A program made the translations under genes and the position numbers. Below, one piece after another: positions 1 through 8,539 of a stretch of 64,000 bases of DNA (the stretch's first letter is position 1; each line of letters starts with the position of its first letter). The notes under the pieces are model-generated. The model saw only the letters and a list, made by a program, of their open reading frames with translations, was not told the DNA's origin and did not search any database. The stretch covers positions 1-64,000 of the forward strand of contig CBFIBG010000023.1 of NCBI GenBank assembly GCA_965660815.1. Direction: 5' to 3'. The DNA comes from Glaciecola sp965660815. Lineage in GTDB: Bacteria; Pseudomonadota; Gammaproteobacteria; Enterobacterales; Alteromonadaceae.

Positions 1-369
1 CCCGACAACCATTTCGATGTAATAACTATTGCTTTTGGTTTGCGCAACGTAACTGACAAATCCAAAGCATTGGCCTCTATGTTTAGAGTACTTAAACCCG
101 GTGGCAGATTGCTTGTTTTAGAGTTTTCAAAACCTACTACAGAATCACTATCCAAACTGTATGATTTCTATTCATTTTATGTGCTTCCTCAAATGGGGCA
201 AGTGGTCGCAAACGATTCTGAAAGCTATAAATATTTGGCTGAATCAATACGCATGCACCCTGATCAGGATACGTTAGAGCAAATGATGATTGATGTAGGG
301 TTTGAACAAACGAGTTACCAAAATATGACAGGTGGTATTGTTGCTATGCATCGAGGATTTAAGTTCTAA
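1..369 (+). CDS. ubiE: UbiE C-methyltransferase, C-terminal part
   Basis: The gene enters from the left edge already open in frame 1, so only the last 122 residues are present. UbiE is the SAM-dependent C-methyltransferase of ubiquinone and menaquinone synthesis. The visible part starts at the family signature FGLRNV (residues 13-18 of the fragment), followed by the LKPGG element and the usual C-terminal half ending in GGIVAMHRGFKF. Its TAA stop overlaps the ATG of the next gene by one base, which fits translational coupling with ubiJ and ubiB. An ATG at 40 lies inside the conserved fold and is not the true start. Identity is secure from the motifs and the ubiE-ubiJ-ubiB order. Confidence 0.97.
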   Translation, partial: PDNHFDVITIAFGLRNVTDKSKALASMFRVLKPGGRLLVLEFSKPTTESLSKLYDFYSFYVLPQMGQVVANDSESYKYLAESIRMHPDQDTLEQMMIDVGFEQTSYQNMTGGIVAMHRGFKF

Positions 370-1076
370 TGCCTGCCATTCAAGTTGTTACGACAGCCAT
401 TGAACTCGCCGTTAACCAAGCGCTTGATTGGTCACCTAATAAAGTTCAAGTATTAAAGCCTTTAGCTGATAAAACTTGCATCATTTTTGTCCAAGAGTTT
501 CAGCAAGCACTTATATTTAACTTTTCGAAAAGTAATATATACATTAAAGCTGATGTGGACTCGCAATTTAAATCAAACCCAGAAGATGCTACTCCTAGTT
601 TATTGGCAACTGATGAATGCTGGGTAAGCTTGTCTATATTTGCTATTGATAAGCTCAAACAGAATAGTCAAATGACTAAGTTAATAAAGTCTGGGCAGCT
701 TGATTTTGCCGGTGATTTATCAATTTTACAGGCGCTGAGTAAACTATTTGACCAACTTGAGTTGGATATAGAAGAGATATTATCCCACTACTTAGGTGAT
801 GTAGCTGCTTACAACTTAAATCAAGCAGGTCAGAAAGTCGTATCTGATTTAGCTCAGCAGGCCGAGTTACTGAAACATACGTTTGCTGATGCAGCATTAG
901 ATGAAAAGAAGGTAGCGGTAAGAGGGATCTTAGTTGCAAATTTTTGTGACCAAGTTAATGAGCTGAAGTCAGGTTATGATAGGGCTGAAGCAAGACTAAC
1001 CTTACTCGAAGAAAAGCTATCTGAATTAAAAACTCCCACAATAAATAAATCATCACACAATAAGAGCCGAAATTAA
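369..1076 (+). CDS. ubiJ: UbiJ, SCP2-domain ubiquinone synthesis accessory factor
   Basis: This 235-residue protein lies between ubiE and ubiB, the classic position of ubiJ (yigP). In the family, an N-terminal SCP2-type lipid-binding domain (here about residues 10-110) holds polyprenyl intermediates for the soluble Ubi complex, and a C-terminal helical region (about 175-225, rich in Glu, Lys and Leu) is predicted to form a coiled coil. Both neighbours overlap it by one base (TAATG at each junction), so the three genes form one tight operon. The sequence has no enzyme motif, as expected. The assignment rests on synteny, length and the bipartite make-up. Confidence 0.88.
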   Translation: MPAIQVVTTAIELAVNQALDWSPNKVQVLKPLADKTCIIFVQEFQQALIFNFSKSNIYIKADVDSQFKSNPEDATPSLLATDECWVSLSIFAIDKLKQNSQMTKLIKSGQLDFAGDLSILQALSKLFDQLELDIEEILSHYLGDVAAYNLNQAGQKVVSDLAQQAELLKHTFADAALDEKKVAVRGILVANFCDQVNELKSGYDRAEARLTLLEEKLSELKTPTINKSSHNKSRN

Positions 1077-2704
1077 TGAAGTATCGCCGTTTTTTGCAAA
1101 TTGGGGGAGTCTTACTCAATCATGGTTTGGATGATCTTATACCTAAACGATTTAGACCTTGGTATTTTCGTTGGTCTAGAAAAATGCTCTTTTGGTGGCC
1201 CAATAAGCATAAAGGTACTTCAGAAGGTAAAAGACTAAGGTTAGCCTTACAAGAGCTTGGCCCAGTGTTTGTGAAGTTTGGTCAAATGTTGTCGACACGC
1301 CGCGATTTATTGCCACCGGCCATGGTAGATGAATTAGCTAAACTACAAGACAAAGTCCCTCCTTTTGATTCTAAAAAAGCGGAAGAGTTAATAAGAGAAG
1401 CATTGGAGCTCAAATCTCTTAACGAATTATTTAGTCATTTTGAACATGAACCACTGGCATCTGCTTCTGTTGCTCAAGTTCACGCCGCTAAACTTAAGCT
1501 TGACGACAAAGACGTAGTGGTTAAGGTTTTAAGGCCTAATATTAAACACACAATAGAAGCAGATGTTGAACTTTTAATTTCTATTGCTAAATTGGTTCAA
1601 CAATGGCTTCCTGATGGCAAGCGATTGCGTCCTGTAGAGGTGGTGAAAGAATATAAACGCACTATTTTGGACGAACTAGATCTGCTGCGTGAAGCTGCTA
1701 ATGGGATTCAGATTAAGCGAAGCTTTGAACACTCTGAAGCCTTATATGTGCCGCATATTTACAGTGATCATTGCCGTAAAAACGTGATTGTAATGGAGCG
1801 AATTTATGGTATTCCGGTTTCAGATATCGATGAACTTAGAGCCCAGAATACGAATTTAGAATTGCTTGCTGAGCGCGGTGTAGAAGTATTTTTCACCCAA
1901 GTATTTAGGGATAGTTTCTTCCATGCAGACATGCACCCAGGCAATATATTTGTATCAAGAGAGCATCCACATAATCCGAAATATATCGGTATTGATTATG
2001 GCATTGTTGGTACTCTGAATAAGCAAGACAAACGCTATCTAGCCGAGAATTTTATTGCGTTTTTTAACCGAAATTACAGAAAAGTAGCAGAATTGCATGT
2101 GGATTCAGGTTGGGTGCCCGCTGATACAAATATTGACGACTTTGAAATGGCTATTCGCACCGTATGTGAGCCAATTTTCCAAAAGCCATTAGCAGATATA
2201 TCTTTTGGCAACGTGCTTCTGCAGTTATTCAATACGGCCCGGCGCTTCAACATGCAAGTGCAACCTCAGCTAGTATTACTGCAAAAAACACTCCTTTACG
2301 TAGAGGGTTTGGGTAGAACCCTTTATCCACAGTTAGATTTATGGAAAACAGCAAAACCATTTTTAGAAAATTGGATGAAAGAGCAAATTGGCCCTAAAGC
2401 TATGTTCAATCAAATTAAAGAGAACTTGCCTTTTTGGTCTGAAAAGTTACCTGAAATGCCTGATTTGCTGTATGAAGCACTGCGCCAAACAAAAACACTG
2501 CCACAACAATTAGAAGTGCAACATCAACAAAATTTACAAATGCAGCTTAACATTCAAAGAGCACGTATGTTTGGTAAATCAGCTATTACGTTTTCGATTA
2601 CAGCTGCAATTTGTTATGGGTATGATTTGCATTGGGCAATTATTTTAGGGAGTTCCACTATAGCGGTAGTTTCTTGGTATCAGTCTTTTAAAAGGCTTAA
2701 ATAA
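1076..2704 (+). CDS. ubiB: UbiB atypical kinase/ATPase of ubiquinone synthesis
   Basis: UbiB is a membrane-anchored ADCK/ABC1-family atypical kinase that uses ATP to help coenzyme Q precursors leave the membrane. The 542 residues show the family marks: KFGQ of the KxGQ motif at about 67-70, the Ala-rich nucleotide loop ASASVAQVHA at about 128-137, HADMHPGN at 283-290 and the metal-binding DYG at 307-309. Two hydrophobic segments fill the last 40 residues, the expected C-terminal transmembrane hairpin. Its ATG overlaps the ubiJ stop. It is followed by the convergent gppA gene with only 37 bases between them and no clear intrinsic terminator. Confidence 0.96.
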   Translation: MKYRRFLQIGGVLLNHGLDDLIPKRFRPWYFRWSRKMLFWWPNKHKGTSEGKRLRLALQELGPVFVKFGQMLSTRRDLLPPAMVDELAKLQDKVPPFDSKKAEELIREALELKSLNELFSHFEHEPLASASVAQVHAAKLKLDDKDVVVKVLRPNIKHTIEADVELLISIAKLVQQWLPDGKRLRPVEVVKEYKRTILDELDLLREAANGIQIKRSFEHSEALYVPHIYSDHCRKNVIVMERIYGIPVSDIDELRAQNTNLELLAERGVEVFFTQVFRDSFFHADMHPGNIFVSREHPHNPKYIGIDYGIVGTLNKQDKRYLAENFIAFFNRNYRKVAELHVDSGWVPADTNIDDFEMAIRTVCEPIFQKPLADISFGNVLLQLFNTARRFNMQVQPQLVLLQKTLLYVEGLGRTLYPQLDLWKTAKPFLENWMKEQIGPKAMFNQIKENLPFWSEKLPEMPDLLYEALRQTKTLPQQLEVQHQQNLQMQLNIQRARMFGKSAITFSITAAICYGYDLHWAIILGSSTIAVVSWYQSFKRLK

Positions 2705-2741
2705 CCCGAAATCGAGATACGCGTTGCATACACGTTAATCT

Positions 2742-4319
2742 TTAATCATTCCATTCAGATTTTATTGTGGTATCTAATTGCACGCCGTCATATGTTGAAA
2801 GCGTTAGCTTCCAACCCGCTTTATGTTGCATCCAAGCCTCATGCACAAGCTCAGTATATATTAGAGGATGTTTTGTTTTGATATCTTGAGCAAGTTGAAG
2901 CTCCCACTCATTGGCATGTGTGACTAGTCTGCAAGAAGGAATAGCGGTTTTTTTTCTTCTACCTATTAATACAATAGCAATCCGCAAAATTCTCAAACAA
3001 CTTACAAGTACGTCTTGTAATTCGCTTGTATATTGGTTGATTGCGGTCAAGTTAATAGGTTGTCGGTGCATGCTAACCAAATCGCGTATCATCATACGTT
3101 GTAAACTGGTGTAGCCCGTAATTTCTACATGATTAAGTATGTAGGCACCATGTTCATGGTATTGTTTGTATCCTACGTGTAAACCCAATTCATGCAGTGC
3201 CGCGGCAGCAGCAACAACGCCATGTGTATCGTAATTGCAAAAGTTATTTTGTTCGCACAATTGGTTACATAAATTAATCGCTACCTCTTTTGCCCGCTGG
3301 CTATGAGATGGGTCAATATGAAATCTAGATATAAGTTGATTTAAACCTTGTGTTCGACGGTCACTTTTGTGGTAATTATCTAGCATGCCATAAATAATAC
3401 CTTCTCGAAGCGCTCCGCCTGCAATTTGCATATTTTCAATATTTAACTTTTCAAACAAAGCTATCAAAATGGCTAATCCACTAGGAAAAATAGCTTGCCG
3501 TGATGGAACAAGCCCGTCAATTTTTAAATCAGCAACTTGTCCTTGTTCTATACACTCATCTTTTAAATGTAATAAATAGGACAAACGTATTGCGTCGTTT
3601 ATACCGCGCTTGACTAATATTTGAGTAACCGCCTGAGGAGTGCCAGATGCACCTAAACACTTTTCCCAATCGAAGCAAAGAAATGTATCTTTGTGTTTTT
3701 CTATAATAATAGAGGCGGCTTGACAAGCGTTATCGAAATTGCGTTTAGTCAGGGCTCCTTTAGGGAAAAAGCCTTCCATAAAGGTGACACACCCCATGTC
3801 CATACTGACTAAATGCATAGGTTGTAGATCGCGACCCACTATAACTTCGGTACTAGCCCCTCCTATATCAATAACCAAACTGTTACCTTGATTTGCACTG
3901 GTATAGGCCACGCCTAAATATATTTGCCGTGCCTCTTCTTCACCGCTAATCACGTTAACTTTTTGATTAAGTATAGACTCTGCTCGCGTTAAAAAATCAC
4001 TTGCATTGGTAGCAAGCCTTAATGTTGCGGTGGCAACAATCTTGATATTGTTAGGATGGATATCTTGAAGTTTTTCAGCAAAATTGGTTAGGCAATTCAA
4101 TCCTCTTACGATGGCATCCTCAGAAAGTAAATTGGTATCAGACAAGCCAGCCGCTAGCCTAACCTTTTGTTTGTGCTTACCTATTGTTTGAACACTGCCG
4201 GCCAAGACCCTAACAATTACCATATGAAAACTGTTAGAGCCTAAATCAACGGCTGCATAATAGTCGTCTTGTTTTTGAAATGCGTTTACTTCTAACCTGC
4301 TCGCTGCATCATCAAGCAT
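2742..4319 (-). CDS. gppA: Ppx/GppA phosphatase, probably guanosine pentaphosphatase
   Basis: This is an ASKHA-fold exopolyphosphatase/pppGpp phosphohydrolase of 525 residues. The phosphate loops are visible: DLGSNS at 25-30, GEEEARQIYLGV near 126-137 and DIGGASTE at 151-158. The C-terminal 200 residues form the helical HD-like domain typical of long Ppx/GppA proteins. GppA converts pppGpp to ppGpp in the stringent response, whereas Ppx degrades polyphosphate. The sequence alone does not separate them, but the gppA-rhlB-trxA-rho neighbourhood known from enterics favours GppA. It lies 24 bases downstream of rhlB on the same strand, so the two are probably co-transcribed. Confidence 0.88.
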   Translation of the reverse strand: MLDDAASRLEVNAFQKQDDYYAAVDLGSNSFHMVIVRVLAGSVQTIGKHKQKVRLAAGLSDTNLLSEDAIVRGLNCLTNFAEKLQDIHPNNIKIVATATLRLATNASDFLTRAESILNQKVNVISGEEEARQIYLGVAYTSANQGNSLVIDIGGASTEVIVGRDLQPMHLVSMDMGCVTFMEGFFPKGALTKRNFDNACQAASIIIEKHKDTFLCFDWEKCLGASGTPQAVTQILVKRGINDAIRLSYLLHLKDECIEQGQVADLKIDGLVPSRQAIFPSGLAILIALFEKLNIENMQIAGGALREGIIYGMLDNYHKSDRRTQGLNQLISRFHIDPSHSQRAKEVAINLCNQLCEQNNFCNYDTHGVVAAAAALHELGLHVGYKQYHEHGAYILNHVEITGYTSLQRMMIRDLVSMHRQPINLTAINQYTSELQDVLVSCLRILRIAIVLIGRRKKTAIPSCRLVTHANEWELQLAQDIKTKHPLIYTELVHEAWMQHKAGWKLTLSTYDGVQLDTTIKSEWND

Positions 4320-4343
4320 AAACTGCCTCTATTTCAATGCCAC

Positions 4344-5627
4344 CTACTTGTTTCTTGGTCCGCGTGAATGGTTTTTACCACCACGGTTATCTTTACGTGG
4401 TCCACCTCTTTGGTTTGATCGTCGAGGCTGCCTACGCGGTATTTTTGGTGGTTTTACATCATCTAAAAGGTTTAACGGGTTGTAATCAGTAACTGGAATA
4501 TCATGACCAGTATAAACTTCAATGGCTGGTAAATTCTGTGCATATCGTTCGCATGCAAAACTGATTGCTTTTCCGGTTTCACCGGCTCGACCGGTTCGAC
4601 CTATTCTGTGAACGTAGTCTTCGGCGTCATCAGGTAGGTCGTAATTAAATACGTGTGTGACTTTATCAATGTGGAGCCCTCTAGCGGCAACGTCAGTTGC
4701 AATTAATATATCGAGCGCACCACTGGTAAAGTCTTCTAAAATCGTTAAACGTTTTTTCTGTTGAACATCACCGCTTAACATGCCAACTCTATGGCCATCT
4801 GCCTTCAACCAAGCTGTTACTTTTTCACAGGCTTGTTTGGTATTAGCAAAAACAATGGCTTTATCTGGCCACTCTTCTTCAAAAAGTGTCAGTAGTAATA
4901 AATCTTTATCTTCGTTACTTGGGTAAAATAACTCTTCGCTTATACCCACGCCAGTTTTTGTTTCTGGTGCAACCTGAACGTGAACTGGATTATTCATGTG
5001 CTCATAAGCTAATTCTTGTACTCTAAAACTCAAGGTTGCAGAGAACAACATACTTAAACGTTTTGTAGGGTCAGGCATTCGTCTAAATAAGTATCGGATG
5101 TCTTTTATAAAACCTAAATCAAACATACGGTCTGCTTCGTCTAGTACGGCAACCTGTATGTTCTTTAGGTTAAAAACATCTTGCTTATAATAATCTAGTA
5201 TACGTCCTGTTGTACCAATCAGTATGTCTACCCCTTTCTCTAATTGTAGGCGTTGACTTTCATAACCTTCGCCTCCATATATAGCAGCAACTGATAATCC
5301 AGTGTGCTTACTTAAGAGTTCAGCGTCATTAAAAATTTGTACCGCTAACTCTCTGGTAGGGGCCATTATAATAGCTCGGGGGTTTGACCCTTGATCTGTT
5401 TTTGGGTTAGTTAAAAGGTAGTGGAAGGTTGCGACTAAAAAGGTTATGGTTTTACCCGTACCGGTTTGTGCTTGACCTGCAATATCACTGCCCGCCAACA
5501 ATTGAGGTAAACTCATTGATTGAATTGGTGTGCACTGGCTAAAACCAGCTTCGTCTAATCCCGCTTGTACTTGCGGGTGGATCGAAAGTGTCGAAAATAA
5601 CGTATCGGTTAAATGTGTTTGTGGCAT
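4344..5627 (-). CDS. rhlB: RhlB DEAD-box RNA helicase
   Basis: RhlB is the ATP-dependent RNA helicase of the degradosome, which unwinds structured RNA for RNase E and PNPase. All superfamily 2 motifs are present in order: Q motif FSQCTPIQ (29-36), Walker A AQTGTGKT (53-60), PTRELA (90-95), DEAD (163-166), SAT (196-198), ARGLHID (315-321) and HRIGRTGR (340-347). The last 35 residues are a basic Arg/Gly/Asn tail, typical of RhlB and able to bind RNA. At 427 residues it matches the family. It is transcribed divergently from trxA, as in Escherichia coli, which supports RhlB over other DEAD-box paralogues. Confidence 0.95.
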   Translation of the reverse strand: MPQTHLTDTLFSTLSIHPQVQAGLDEAGFSQCTPIQSMSLPQLLAGSDIAGQAQTGTGKTITFLVATFHYLLTNPKTDQGSNPRAIIMAPTRELAVQIFNDAELLSKHTGLSVAAIYGGEGYESQRLQLEKGVDILIGTTGRILDYYKQDVFNLKNIQVAVLDEADRMFDLGFIKDIRYLFRRMPDPTKRLSMLFSATLSFRVQELAYEHMNNPVHVQVAPETKTGVGISEELFYPSNEDKDLLLLTLFEEEWPDKAIVFANTKQACEKVTAWLKADGHRVGMLSGDVQQKKRLTILEDFTSGALDILIATDVAARGLHIDKVTHVFNYDLPDDAEDYVHRIGRTGRAGETGKAISFACERYAQNLPAIEVYTGHDIPVTDYNPLNLLDDVKPPKIPRRQPRRSNQRGGPRKDNRGGKNHSRGPRNK

Positions 5628-5730
5628 AACTTATAGATTATCGATGCTTGCATTAAAAAGTACTTCTATATAACACTTATAAGGTAAACTGAAAAGGTTC
5701 AGTTAAACAATCCCTAAATTGGAGAACAGA

Positions 5731-6057
5731 ATGAGCGACAAAATTCTCGCATTATCAGACGAAAAATTCGAAGCAGATGTTATTAATGCATCGGGTCCTG
5801 TGTTAGTTGATTTTTGGGCTGAATGGTGCGGCCCCTGTAAAATGATTGCCCCTATTCTAGAGGAAATTGCACAAGACTACGAGGGTAAACTCACGGTTGG
5901 CAAATTAAATGTCGAAGAAAACAATGAAACACCCCCAAAATATAATATTAGAAGCATTCCTGCATTATTGTTATTTAAAGATGGTGGACTAGCGGCGACT
6001 AAGGTTGGCGCGCTGTCTAAGACTCAGTTAAAAGAGTTTTTAGACGAGCATATTTAA
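5731..6057 (+). CDS. trxA: Thioredoxin 1
   Basis: This 108-residue thioredoxin is the general cytoplasmic disulfide reductant. The active site WCGPC lies in the segment FWAEWCGPCKM and the cis-proline in RSIPALLLF. I place the start at the ATG at 5731, preceded by GGAG at 5721-5724 with a 6-base gap; an in-frame TTG at 5719 would add four residues but overlaps that ribosome binding site. The gene is divergent from rhlB and sits upstream of rho in the familiar order, except that a sulfotransferase gene lies between trxA and rho. A hairpin about 50 bases past the stop probably terminates it. Confidence 0.97.
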   Translation: MSDKILALSDEKFEADVINASGPVLVDFWAEWCGPCKMIAPILEEIAQDYEGKLTVGKLNVEENNETPPKYNIRSIPALLLFKDGGLAATKVGALSKTQLKEFLDEHI

Positions 6058-6108
6058 TTCGCTGTATCTTGCGCGATATTAAAAAAAGGTCACGAAAGGC
6101 TTAACTTT

Positions 6109-6148
6109 AGAGCTGTTTGCTGTTTAAAAAACAAACAGCTCTTATTTA
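6109..6148 (+). terminator. Hairpin after trxA
   Basis: A perfect 11-bp stem (AGAGCTGTTTG at 6109-6119 paired with 6132-6142) with a 12-base AT-rich loop is followed by the short T-rich stretch TTATTTATA. It lies 50 bases after the trxA stop and just before the next gene, so it is the likely trxA terminator. It also shows that the TTG at 6117, inside the stem, is not the start of the next gene. Confidence 0.6.
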
Positions 6149-6176
6149 TATACTAACCTCGAAGGTTGCAAGCAGC

Positions 6177-7988
6177 ATGTCTAAAAACTTTGCCAACCTA
6201 TTCAAGCAAGCATCTTTGTTGTTCCAACAAAACAATTTCACTGAAGCCAAAGCATTACTTCAGAGCACAATACAACCAAGCCAAGATTGTTATGAAGGGT
6301 ATCTGCTACTTAGTACGTGCTTTTTTAAATTGGGTGAGTATTCACAAGCAATTGAAGTTGGACGAAAAGCAGAGCGTTTTGATCCGTTGCAAAAAGAATT
6401 TCAATCAATTCAATTAAATATGCAACAAAGAAACATTAATGCAGCAGAAAAAACCGCATTGTTGATGTTAGAAAAGATAACAGGCCATCCACGAGCAATT
6501 TTCACCTTAGTGCATATCTATCAGCAACGTGGGTTGATTGAAAAAAGCATACACTATCTAAAGATAGGAGTTAACCGATCGCCGGCCAATGTTCTACTTA
6601 GAAAAATGTTCATTACTAATTTAGAAGCATATGGTCGATACGAAGAGATGCTATCTGAGGCTAAAATATTAGTTCAGGTGGCCAACACGGCTGAAAATAT
6701 GCTTAACCTTATCGGACTCTTGTTAAAATATGCTCGATATGAAGAGGTGATAGAATACTGCAATATAGCAAAAGGCCAATTTAAAGAGCAAACCCCAGTC
6801 TTGAGCAACATTGAACTGTTAAGAAGTCATGCACTAAGGGTTCTAGGTAGGTCAGAAGGATGTATCTCCTCGTTGCACACTAGCTTGAAATTAACACTAG
6901 AAAACCCCAGAAGCTGGGCGGCCCTTGCTGATTTAAAGACCTATACATTCACTGAATCAGAAGTATCGAGTCTAGAAAAACTGATAGAATCCCCAAAAAC
7001 CGCAGAGAAAGATAAGAGTGTGATGCTATTCGCGCTTGCAAAATCTTACGAGCAAAATAACCCCTTAAAAACGTTTCAAACTTACGAGCGAGCGAATGCT
7101 TTATTTTCAAAACATATTGACTATCGAACAAGCAATACAGAAAGAGACGTCAGTGTTCGGATCCAAGCGTTCAACCCAAACAGTTTAAGGACTCAAGCGT
7201 CAATTGATAGAAAATCAGATAGACCAATTTTTATCGTAGGTTTGCCTCGTTCTGGATCCACTTTGTTAGAGCAAATGCTGGCGAGTCATTCTTGCATTGA
7301 AAATACTTTGGAACAACCGACAATCAATGCGCTCGAAAGGCAGGCAAATGAACTCTGCGTAAGTCGTTTTAATCGTGGATTATTTTCTTCCGTTGGTGAG
7401 TTAACCGCTGAAGAACTGGCTTGGTTGAACCAAAAATATTACGACATTGTTTCGGTATTCTCACCTAACAATACCCATTTTTTTATTGATAAATTACCAT
7501 TTAATTTTAGGCAAATTGGCTTAATTCACAAAATACTGCCTAATGCATTAATAATAGACATTAGGCGCAATCCAATGGATTGCGGATTAAGTTTGTTTAA
7601 GCAGTACTTTTCTTCAGGCGTTGATTTCAGTTACCGGCAAAAACATATAGGGCACTTTTACAATCAATACGTAAAACTCATGAGGCATTGGGATGAAGCT
7701 TTGCCGAATAAAATAATTCGTATCCAATACGAAGAGCTAGTAACTGAACCTGAAATACAGTTAGAGAGAATATTCAATGCGATGAATCTTAAATCCGAGC
7801 TGGCATGTTTGAATTTTCACAAGAATCAACACATTGTTCATACCGCCAGTAGCGAGCAGGTAAGACGGCCATTGACAACCTCAAGTATTGGAGGCTGGCT
7901 CAAATTTAAAGAACAGTTAACTGAACTAGCTCACAGTCTAGATCCATCAATTCATGATGAGCAAAGCAACTACTTCCAGTTGGGATAG
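6177..7988 (+). CDS. TPR-repeat sulfotransferase
   Basis: The N-terminal 300 residues are helical and TPR-like (paired hydrophobic helices with A, G and Y spacing). The C-terminal part is a PAPS-dependent sulfotransferase: the 5'-phosphosulfate loop LPRSGSTLLEQ is at about 356-366 and the 3'-phosphate element DIRRNPMDCGLS at about 461-472. Such proteins transfer sulfate from PAPS to a carbohydrate or protein acceptor that the TPR part may recruit; the acceptor cannot be told here. I choose the ATG at 6177 (603 residues), because the upstream TTG at 6117 lies inside the trxA terminator hairpin. In many relatives trxA and rho are neighbours, so this gene looks like an insertion into a conserved block. 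Confidence 0.85.
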   Translation: MSKNFANLFKQASLLFQQNNFTEAKALLQSTIQPSQDCYEGYLLLSTCFFKLGEYSQAIEVGRKAERFDPLQKEFQSIQLNMQQRNINAAEKTALLMLEKITGHPRAIFTLVHIYQQRGLIEKSIHYLKIGVNRSPANVLLRKMFITNLEAYGRYEEMLSEAKILVQVANTAENMLNLIGLLLKYARYEEVIEYCNIAKGQFKEQTPVLSNIELLRSHALRVLGRSEGCISSLHTSLKLTLENPRSWAALADLKTYTFTESEVSSLEKLIESPKTAEKDKSVMLFALAKSYEQNNPLKTFQTYERANALFSKHIDYRTSNTERDVSVRIQAFNPNSLRTQASIDRKSDRPIFIVGLPRSGSTLLEQMLASHSCIENTLEQPTINALERQANELCVSRFNRGLFSSVGELTAEELAWLNQKYYDIVSVFSPNNTHFFIDKLPFNFRQIGLIHKILPNALIIDIRRNPMDCGLSLFKQYFSSGVDFSYRQKHIGHFYNQYVKLMRHWDEALPNKIIRIQYEELVTEPEIQLERIFNAMNLKSELACLNFHKNQHIVHTASSEQVRRPLTTSSIGGWLKFKEQLTELAHSLDPSIHDEQSNYFQLG

Positions 7989-8539
7989 AGTGTCGGATAA
8001 ACCGAGCCCATGATTAAAAATGATAAAAAAATAACAGCGATTTAGAAATCTGTATTAAGCGGTATTTATCTGCTTATCTTGCAAATGGTATATTTCTCGT
8101 CTTTATTTTCAATAAAAAATTATTTTTTTTCTTGATTTTTTAAAAAACTGGACGATATTAAAATTAAGTGATACCTTTACTATACTCATCGGCAACGCCT
8201 GCCACCGGAAAGTTAATATACTAACTGGGATCTAATTCAAAATACCATTGCATCATAAAGTCCTTTTAGGAATACTCTGCAATCACAAAATGAATATTTT
8301 TCTAACGGTATATACGGGCGTCTTGGTGAATGCATTAACCCGCTAGCAGCACTTACACACAAACGGCGTATGCTAATGTGATTAATGCAAAATTTTTATC
8401 CAACAAGTGTCTATTTCCAAGTGGGGCATGCGATGGAGCAAACTAGTTTCTAACCTCCTACTGTGGTTGCCTAAAAACAAACATTGAAAATTTATCAATC
8501 CTTTAATTACATGTCGTAAAATTACACAGACCTTCCAAT
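7989..8539 (+). promoter_or_regulatory. Long rho leader region
   Basis: About 550 bases without a credible protein gene precede rho. A possible -10 hexamer TATACT lies at 8181-8186, but its -35 is weak. An attenuator-like nested hairpin lies at 8331-8397. Two tiny reading frames start at 8428 (19 codons) and 8433 (6 codons); neither resembles the enteric RhoL leader peptide. Long leaders with premature termination are known for rho in Escherichia coli, where Rho controls its own mRNA, so an autogenous leader is the natural reading. Confidence 0.45.
8331..8397 (+). promoter_or_regulatory. Nested hairpin with T-run in rho leader
   Basis: The outer arms TGCATTAA (8331-8338) and TTAATGCA (8382-8389) pair perfectly and enclose inner arms TAGCA (8344-8348) and TGCTA (8371-8375). 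The run TTTTT at 8393-8397 follows at once. The shape suggests a transcription attenuator about 140 bases before the rho start codon. The large loop makes the outer stem's stability uncertain, so this is a candidate only. Confidence 0.35.

Noticed and set aside
6117..6176. Earlier TTG start for the sulfotransferase gene
   Set aside because: It lies inside the perfect stem of the trxA terminator, and the ATG at 6177 starts the TPR region naturally.
8428..8487. A 19-codon frame as a RhoL-type leader peptide
   Set aside because: It does not resemble enteric RhoL, and its ribosome binding site is too close; kept only as a remark in the leader entry.
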